A program made the translations under genes and the position numbers. A model generated the notes under the pieces. It was not told the DNA's origin. It saw only the letters and a program-made list of their open reading frames with translations, and did not search any database. Shown piece after piece: positions 21,160 to 24,849 of a stretch of 24,849 bases of DNA. The stretch is from NCBI GenBank assembly GCA_002787255.1, contig PCWD01000037.1:1-24849 (forward strand), given 5' to 3'. Positions within the stretch are counted from its first letter, which is position 1, and each line of letters starts with the position of its first letter. This DNA is from Parcubacteria group bacterium CG11_big_fil_rev_8_21_14_0_20_39_14. Its GTDB lineage: Bacteria; Patescibacteriota; Minisyncoccia; Minisyncoccales; GCA-002787255.

Positions 21160-21474
21160 CTATTTCACAAATTCTATTTTCAGTTTGCGATTAAAAACCG
21201 AAGAGATTTTTTGAAGCGTGTCGGTGGTAAAGTTTTGCCGTCCCGCTTCCATTCGAGCAATAACACTTTGGGTGGTATTTAATTTACAGGCTAATTCCTT
21301 CTGGCTAAGTTTTCGCTGCTTTCGTAATTGCAAAATCCGATAAGCAATTTCAAGACGTTGGCCTTCTTCCTCATAGGCCTCCCTAAATTTTTTATTTTTC
21401 AGTTGTTGAGCCAAATAACGTTCAAAAGAAAGGTATACAATTTTTTTATTTTTCTTTTTATTTTTCATATCCAA
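21160..21474 (-). CDS. higA: XRE-family antitoxin, HigA type
   Basis: A 104-residue DNA-binding protein. A basic N-terminus precedes a helix-turn-helix (about 56-92) with LSQKELACKLNTTQSVIARME, typical of HigA/XRE proteins. It would bind and neutralise the toxin encoded upstream and repress the shared promoter. The frame overlaps the end of the toxin gene by 17 bases when started at 21474, or 11 bases when started at the Met at 21468. Toxin first and antitoxin second is the order usual for HigBA. Confidence 0.85.
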   Translation of the reverse strand: MDMKNKKKNKKIVYLSFERYLAQQLKNKKFREAYEEEGQRLEIAYRILQLRKQRKLSQKELACKLNTTQSVIARMEAGRQNFTTDTLQKISSVFNRKLKIEFVK

Positions 21475-21838
21475 TAGAATTTTTATTTATTTTATAATCC
21501 TTAAAGTTGTTTAAAGCTCTCTTAATTTCTTGTTTCGGAGTCTTTGGGGTCTTTTTTAAAAATGCATGCAGGAGAATTATTTTCTTTCCTTCCACCGTCA
21601 CATAGAAAATGCGATTTCTGTTGCTGGCGAAATCTACTCGCAATTCGCGAATGCCTGCCGCAATATAACGACTATATGGCTCATTAAGCTGTCCATCGTA
21701 ATTGCGAAGAAGGGTAATATAGGCGGCGATTTTTGCCCTATCTTTTACTGATACTTTTTCAAGATATTCCAAAACCGAAACTCGCTTGGTACGGCTATTC
21801 TGATAATAATAAACCTTGTATTCGTTAAAAAGATTCAT
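21458..21838 (-). CDS. higB: RelE/HigB-family toxin
   Basis: A 126-residue protein of the HigB/Gp49 branch of the RelE superfamily, ribosome-dependent mRNA interferases. Seen: N-terminal YKVYYYQNSRTKRVSVLEYL, then GIRELRVDFASNRNRIFYV and KKIILLHAFLKKTPKTPKQEI, which is the C-terminal signature of the group. It is cotranscribed with the antitoxin gene that overlaps its end. The promoter and a palindromic operator lie just upstream (21865-21894). Confidence 0.88.
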   Translation of the reverse strand: MNLFNEYKVYYYQNSRTKRVSVLEYLEKVSVKDRAKIAAYITLLRNYDGQLNEPYSRYIAAGIRELRVDFASNRNRIFYVTVEGKKIILLHAFLKKTPKTPKQEIKRALNNFKDYKINKNSIGYEK

Positions 21839-21864
21839 TAATTAAAGCCGCCTCTACCAATTAC

Positions 21865-21894
21865 TACATAGCATATATGCTATATGCCTGTCAA
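21865..21894 (-). promoter_or_regulatory. higBA promoter and operator
   Basis: TTGACA (21894-21889) and TATGTA (21870-21865) with an 18-base spacer. The palindrome ATAGCATATATGCTAT (21868-21883) sits in the spacer and touches the -10 box, the expected place for repression by the XRE antitoxin. An outer pair CGCCTCT/AGAGGCG (21849-21855 with 21894-21900) frames the promoter. Confidence 0.75.
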
Positions 21895-21959
21895 GAGGCG
21901 CGCTGTGGATAACTAAAATCCAACTTTATTTTAACAGATTTTAAGCCAAAATAAACAAC

Positions 21960-22002
21960 AGCCCGGCCCCTCAATAAATTCAGGGTAAACTCTGGGCTTT
22001 TT
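21960..22002 (+). terminator. Terminator-like hairpin on the plus strand
   Basis: AGCCC (21960-21964) pairs with GGGCT (21994-21998), followed by T4. The loop is large (29 bases). No plus-strand gene is seen just before it, so a short unannotated transcript is possible, or the match is by chance. Confidence 0.35.
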
Positions 22003-22041
22003 GATTTCAAATTTTATGGGGGTTAACCTCGCAAAACACTT

Positions 22042-22079
22042 CAAAAAAAACACGCAAGTCATCTTGCGTGTTTTTTTTG
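22042..22079 (-). terminator. Terminator of the nuclease-like gene
   Basis: The stem CACGCAAG/CTTGCGTG (22051-22058 with 22063-22070) is flanked by A8 and T8, so on either strand the hairpin is followed by eight T. It lies about 90 bases beyond the stop of the 22168-23145 gene. Confidence 0.85.
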
Positions 22080-22167
22080 AAATCAAGCAAAGGGGTCAAG
22101 CAAAGGGGTGTCAGACGCCCTTACACGTTTCAAAGACTAAACCTCCGATGGCATAACGGGACATGTT

Positions 22168-23145
22168 TTAGTATTGATATTCTGAAACAAGATTGTCGCT
22201 GGCATCATAAAGAAAAGCATGGTCGCCTGTATTATTCCAAACAGCATATTTACCCTCTGGACATTGCCAATAAAGTTTATCTTTGGCGCTAGGGCCGCAA
22301 CCAGAGTAAACAATTACGCTTTTTGCGCCGTCAAGCGTAAAATTCTTAAATTTATATTTATTGCTTGCCGAACTATCTCTAAGAAGCCAACTCGCCATTG
22401 AAATTGCTTTGGAGCAGGTATTTTTTATCTCAATCCACTCACCATTTTTATTTTCATTATCATTGCCAGGCGCGTCGGCGTTGATATTAACAATTTTAAT
22501 GCAGGAACTTTCTGATTTCTGCGAACAGAGACCTGCCCATAACCCGCGACAAGCTGTTCGCGCCTCTTGTTGGGCTTTTAATATTAAATCCTGATACTTT
22601 ACATTGGGCTGGATTGTTTCGCTAACCGCATAGCCATTTTTAACAATTTCTTTATTGACCAAAACATCGCCTACCCAAAGATGAGCAAGCAATCTGCCGT
22701 AGCGGTCTTGGGTTTGAATATCAAATTCAAGATTAACAGTGCGACCAACTACTAATCTCTCATTCTCGCGGGTCGCTTCAGTAAAAAACGGTTGTCCTGA
22801 TCCAGGAGCATTAATGCCAAGATACCTGACTCGCTCACCACCTTCAATTTCAATAGTGTCCCCGTCTAACACTCGCTTTACCTTAACTGAACGAATTGAA
22901 TTAATACTTGACGGTTCAACTGATTGGATATCATTGGTTTTATTATTATCGTTGGTCTTTTTCTCTTCGCTTTTATTTACAATGCTATCCTTAGCATTAA
23001 CATTGCCGCTAATATCTGTTACTTGTTGTCTGTTTTCGCTAATTGACGGGTTATTAATTCCGCTTCTGCCAAGCCAAACCCCAATACCTAAAACAGCCAT
23101 CAAAACAAAAGAATAAATAAACAATTTAGGAATGCGATTAGTCAT
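22168..23145 (-). CDS. Membrane-anchored staphylococcal-nuclease-fold protein with lamin-tail domain
   Basis: 325 residues: an N-terminal membrane anchor (about 7-26), a low-complexity linker rich in Asn, Lys and Glu (30-85), an SNase domain (about 86-207) and a lamin-tail domain (about 214-325, with VNINADAPGNDNENKNGEWIEI). SNase motifs seen: VLDGDTIEIEGG, ERVRYLGINAPG, QDRYGRLLAHLWVGD and LVNKEIVKNGYA. Arg107 and Arg151 match the catalytic arginines. However, the usual IDTPE is INAPG here: the metal-binding Asp is Asn112 and the general-base Glu is Gly115. The protein may be a weak nuclease or a nucleic-acid-binding surface protein. Four Cys in the lamin-tail part (about 215, 244, 283, 295) could form disulfides outside the cell. 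The downstream hairpin at 22042-22079 closes the unit. Confidence 0.88.
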   Translation of the reverse strand: MTNRIPKLFIYSFVLMAVLGIGVWLGRSGINNPSISENRQQVTDISGNVNAKDSIVNKSEEKKTNDNNKTNDIQSVEPSSINSIRSVKVKRVLDGDTIEIEGGERVRYLGINAPGSGQPFFTEATRENERLVVGRTVNLEFDIQTQDRYGRLLAHLWVGDVLVNKEIVKNGYAVSETIQPNVKYQDLILKAQQEARTACRGLWAGLCSQKSESSCIKIVNINADAPGNDNENKNGEWIEIKNTCSKAISMASWLLRDSSASNKYKFKNFTLDGAKSVIVYSGCGPSAKDKLYWQCPEGKYAVWNNTGDHAFLYDASDNLVSEYQY

Positions 23146-23293
23146 AATTTTTTACCATAATTTTTATCCATTTAGCGATTTTTTCTTTCTTTCACCCTGT
23201 CATTTTTGAGGCCCGAAAACAACTTAATTTAAACTAATTTGCCAAAACCTGAAAATGATGATAATAATAGCTGTGTTATGAAATTTCTATATT

Positions 23294-23737
23294 TTATTTT
23301 TCTTTTTCACGGCTTGATAAAATTCCCTTTGTCTTCTCTAAAAATTCTTTGGCTTTATCCAATATATCCTTAGCCCCGATTTGAGAAAAATCTCCATAAT
23401 AATCAGCATTTTCTCTAAGAGTTTTGGCTCTCTCTAAATTTTCCAAAAACTTGAAGTTTAGCCTTCTGGTTTCCACATATAAAGCCCTGAGGGCGACTAA
23501 AAGACAGTGATGGCTTTTTTCTCTATAGTTTTCAGCGTAGATTAAAGCTCTAGTAGCGTGGAACATGGAATAATAACATTGAATAGTCGCCCATTTATAA
23601 TGGGCTTTTTCAAAACTTTCTTTTGCTATTTCTAAATCAGACTTAGCCGACTTTAACTCTTTAGAAACTAAATTCTTGCCTCTGGAAAAGGGTTTTATTT
23701 TATTTCGTTTTAGGCAATCTTCAAATTCGGGATTCAT
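23294..23737 (-). CDS. HEPN-domain protein, likely toxin of a HEPN/MNT pair
   Basis: A 147-residue helical protein of the HEPN family. The region KWATIQCYYSMFHATRALIYAENYREKSHH (residues 48-77, quoted in parts: CYYSMFHATRALIYAE then YREKSHH) shows the long HEPN helix, followed by the R-x4-H motif (Arg72 with His76/His77) that is the RNase active site of many HEPN toxins. It overlaps the nucleotidyltransferase gene by 17 bases, so the two are one operon. HEPN proteins in such pairs are RNases or are regulated by nucleotide addition from the partner. HEPN proteins are also found in DNA-end or antiviral settings; the context here points to a toxin-antitoxin role. Confidence 0.82.
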   Translation of the reverse strand: MNPEFEDCLKRNKIKPFSRGKNLVSKELKSAKSDLEIAKESFEKAHYKWATIQCYYSMFHATRALIYAENYREKSHHCLLVALRALYVETRRLNFKFLENLERAKTLRENADYYGDFSQIGAKDILDKAKEFLEKTKGILSSREKEK

Positions 23738-24281
23738 CTGTTTTTTGAAAAAGAATCAAGCCCCGATTTATTTCTTCAAAAAAAATGGGTTCCTTCTTTT
23801 CCATTTCAGAAAAAGAAACAGGGTTGCGAACAATTAGTTGAATCTTTTCTTCAAGAGAGATTTTTCTTAAAATTTTCTCTATGCTCTCCCTGGAGGCGTT
23901 AGTAAGAACAAATAAATCAAGATCGCTATCTGGAGTATTTTCTCCCCTATCCCAACTTCCAAAAAGAATTATCTTTTGGACCTCGTTTTCTAGATTTTTT
24001 ATCAAGGGCATTAGAAGAATAACGTTTCTAAGGACTTTCCATTGTTTTACCAATGGACTTTTAAAATCTACTTTATAGAAATGCATTCTTCCTTTTTTAC
24101 TTTTAAAAACAATCCCAGCCTTAACTAAATTTTTCAATACTAAGTTTACTCCAGGCTTGCTAACTCCAGTTCCCTTCTGAATTTCTTTCTCAATAAATTC
24201 CCTTCCTGGATTTAAGGCGAGAAAATCAAAAACTTTTTGAGTGCTAGTTTCAATTAAAAATGAAAATAGATGGTTCTTCAT
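23721..24281 (-). CDS. Winged-helix/nucleotidyltransferase (MNT) fusion, likely antitoxin
   Basis: 186 residues. The N-terminal part (about 12-72) is a winged helix-turn-helix (KVFDFLALNPGREFIEKEI, GVSKPGVNLVLKNLVKAGIV), the C-terminal part (about 98-180) a minimal nucleotidyltransferase with LFGSWDRGENTPDSDLDLFV, where Gly108-Ser109 and Asp120/Asp122 are the metal and nucleotide site. MNT antitoxins can modify their HEPN partner; the fused DNA-binding domain would let the same protein repress its own promoter, and fitting palindromes overlap that promoter. It overlaps the HEPN gene by 17 bases. Confidence 0.85.
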   Translation of the reverse strand: MKNHLFSFLIETSTQKVFDFLALNPGREFIEKEIQKGTGVSKPGVNLVLKNLVKAGIVFKSKKGRMHFYKVDFKSPLVKQWKVLRNVILLMPLIKNLENEVQKIILFGSWDRGENTPDSDLDLFVLTNASRESIEKILRKISLEEKIQLIVRNPVSFSEMEKKEPIFFEEINRGLILFQKTDESRI

Positions 24282-24299
24282 AGAAATAGTTTAATTTAT

Positions 24300-24340
24300 T
24301 AGACTCAAGTCTATTATATTAGACTGAGAGAGCTTGTCAA
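24300..24340 (-). promoter_or_regulatory. MNT/HEPN promoter with triple AGTCTA operator
   Basis: TTGACA (24340-24335) and consensus TATAAT (24318-24313), spacer 16. Two overlapping palindromes lie on it: AGTCTA-TTATAT-TAGACT (24308-24325) spans the -10 box and TAGACT-CA-AGTCTA (24300-24313) spans the expected start point. Three half-sites at regular spacing suggest cooperative binding by the winged-helix domain of the MNT protein. Confidence 0.8.
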
Positions 24341-24387
24341 GCGCCCTTCATCGCCAATTATAGCAATTTTTTAAATAAAACAAAACT

Positions 24388-24405
24388 GCCCGGGGACGGG
24401 CTTTT
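24388..24405. terminator. Terminator-like GC hairpin
   Basis: GCCCG/CGGGC (24388-24392 with 24397-24401) and T4 on the plus strand. AGTTTTG follows on the minus strand. A second small hairpin AAGCC/GGCTT is at 24413-24428. They insulate the MNT/HEPN promoter from the plus-strand unit that begins at 24463. Confidence 0.5.
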
Positions 24406-24462
24406 CGGTTACAAGCCCCATGAGGCTTTAATGGCGAGTTTCTATTAGAAAATTCTAAATTA

Positions 24463-24491
24463 TGGACAAAGTTTTAATAATCTGCTAAAGT
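24463..24491 (+). promoter_or_regulatory. Promoter of the small plus-strand gene
   Basis: TGGACA (24463-24468) and TAAAGT (24486-24491) with a 17-base spacer. Unlike other promoters in the window this leaves about 30 bases of leader before the ATG at 24530, which has no evident Shine-Dalgarno sequence. Confidence 0.5.
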
Positions 24492-24529
24492 CTTAGTGGA
24501 AACAAAAACTTAATTTAAAATAAAAAATT

Positions 24530-24715
24530 ATGGGAATAAGATTTGGACCATTTGACCCACTTCAGCTTCTTTTTGAAGTTATGAATGTCCTTATGAGAAA
24601 GGGCTATCTTACGTTTGAAGAGGCGAGAGAAATCGTTAAAAAATCTCTTCCCCCAGAAATGCCCAATGAAGATAAGGAAAAACTTTTGGATTCTTTAATT
24701 AAAAAAATAGATTAA
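24530..24715 (+). CDS. Small unknown protein
   Basis: A 61-residue protein. The C-terminal two-thirds (VLMRKGYLTFEEAREIVKKSLPPEMPNEDKEKLLDSLIKK, in parts MRKGYLTFEEAREIVKKSL and EDKEKLLDSLIKK) is a helical hairpin resembling short SHOCT-like oligomerisation motifs, which is a weak likeness. No signal peptide. The next frame starts two bases after its stop, so the genes are translationally linked. Confidence 0.6.
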   Translation: MGIRFGPFDPLQLLFEVMNVLMRKGYLTFEEAREIVKKSLPPEMPNEDKEKLLDSLIKKID

Positions 24716-24717
24716 AT

Positions 24718-24849
24718 ATGCCCCAAAAAGGAACAATAGATTTAGCAAAGGTTAAGGCAAGTTACGAAATTGAAGATATCAGCCTAGTAGATAGCAACAA
24801 ATTAGGATCGGCGAACGAGTGCCGTTTATATTTTGAAATATTTTTTAGT
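24718..24849 (+). CDS. Unknown protein, cut by the window end
   Basis: 44 codons are visible from the ATG at 24718 (MPQKGTIDLAKVKASYEI onward) and the frame is open at the last base. No family can be recognised from this part. It follows the small gene by two bases and is probably in the same operon. Confidence 0.55.
   Translation, partial: MPQKGTIDLAKVKASYEIEDISLVDSNKLGSANECRLYFEIFFS

Larger units (their letters stand above)
21901..22167. other. Gap between the toxin promoter and the nuclease-like gene
   Basis: No gene seen. It contains two terminator-like hairpins (21960-22002 and 22042-22079), a 13-base direct repeat TCAAGCAAAGGGG at 22083-22095 and 22096-22110, and the hairpin-like GTGTCAGACGCCCTTACAC at 22109-22127. 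Confidence 0.5.

Noticed and set aside
1..24849. Recoded UGA (as in Gracilibacteria or Absconditabacteria)
   Set aside because: All recognised genes are full length with UGA read as stop.

Overview
The window looks like a piece of a small, AT-rich bacterial chromosome, most likely from the Candidate Phyla Radiation (Patescibacteria, Parcubacteria-like). This is an inference from several things seen together: short housekeeping genes, a DNA polymerase I with no 3'-5' exonuclease region, an intein inside RuvB, envelope proteins of unknown family, and many hairpin and 7-bp tandem repeats in the gaps and inside genes. No rRNA or tRNA gene was seen to anchor the taxonomy. All genes read with the standard code.

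Layout. 1-230 is a palindromic repeat. 231-2731 (minus) holds a HAMP membrane sensor without a kinase and a membrane-anchored protein of unknown family. 2869-6329 (plus) holds uvrB, a hairpin-rich gap, an unknown gene and rpsT. 6418-16538 is a long run of minus-strand genes, in transcription order: tsaE, polA, a sensor histidine kinase, a lone response regulator, mutM, a polytopic membrane protein, a DUF3048 protein, a holA/mutM fusion relic, a second polytopic membrane protein, and holA. tsaE diverges from pilB (16605-18254, plus). A 666-bp gap then holds a strong minus-strand promoter and a long rod-like RNA with the shape of 6S RNA, followed by ruvB carrying a 389-residue LAGLIDADG-type intein. 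21160-24281 (minus) is an accessory block: a HigB/HigA-type toxin-antitoxin pair, an envelope-anchored nuclease-fold protein with a lamin-tail domain, and a HEPN/nucleotidyltransferase pair. The last 320 bases start a new plus-strand unit.

How the genes relate. DNA repair and replication dominate (uvrB, polA, mutM, holA, ruvB). tsaE serves tRNA t6A synthesis, rpsT the ribosome, and pilB powers type IV pilus assembly, which could work with the surface nuclease-like protein in DNA uptake. The kinase and response regulator probably form a phosphorelay without a DNA-binding output.

The most notable features are: (1) arrays of 7-bp repeats in most gaps of the minus-strand run that also enter reading frames (uvrB, rpsT, mutM, tsaE, the DUF3048 gene); (2) a palindromic element shared between the window start and an in-frame insertion in UvrB; (3) an in-frame holA::mutM relic that records a past tandem duplication and deletion; (4) several promoters whose -10 box lies only 6-9 bases before the start codon, implying leaderless mRNAs; (5) the RuvB intein at the DExH motif; (6) a 6S-like RNA; (7) a nuclease-fold protein lacking two active-site acids.
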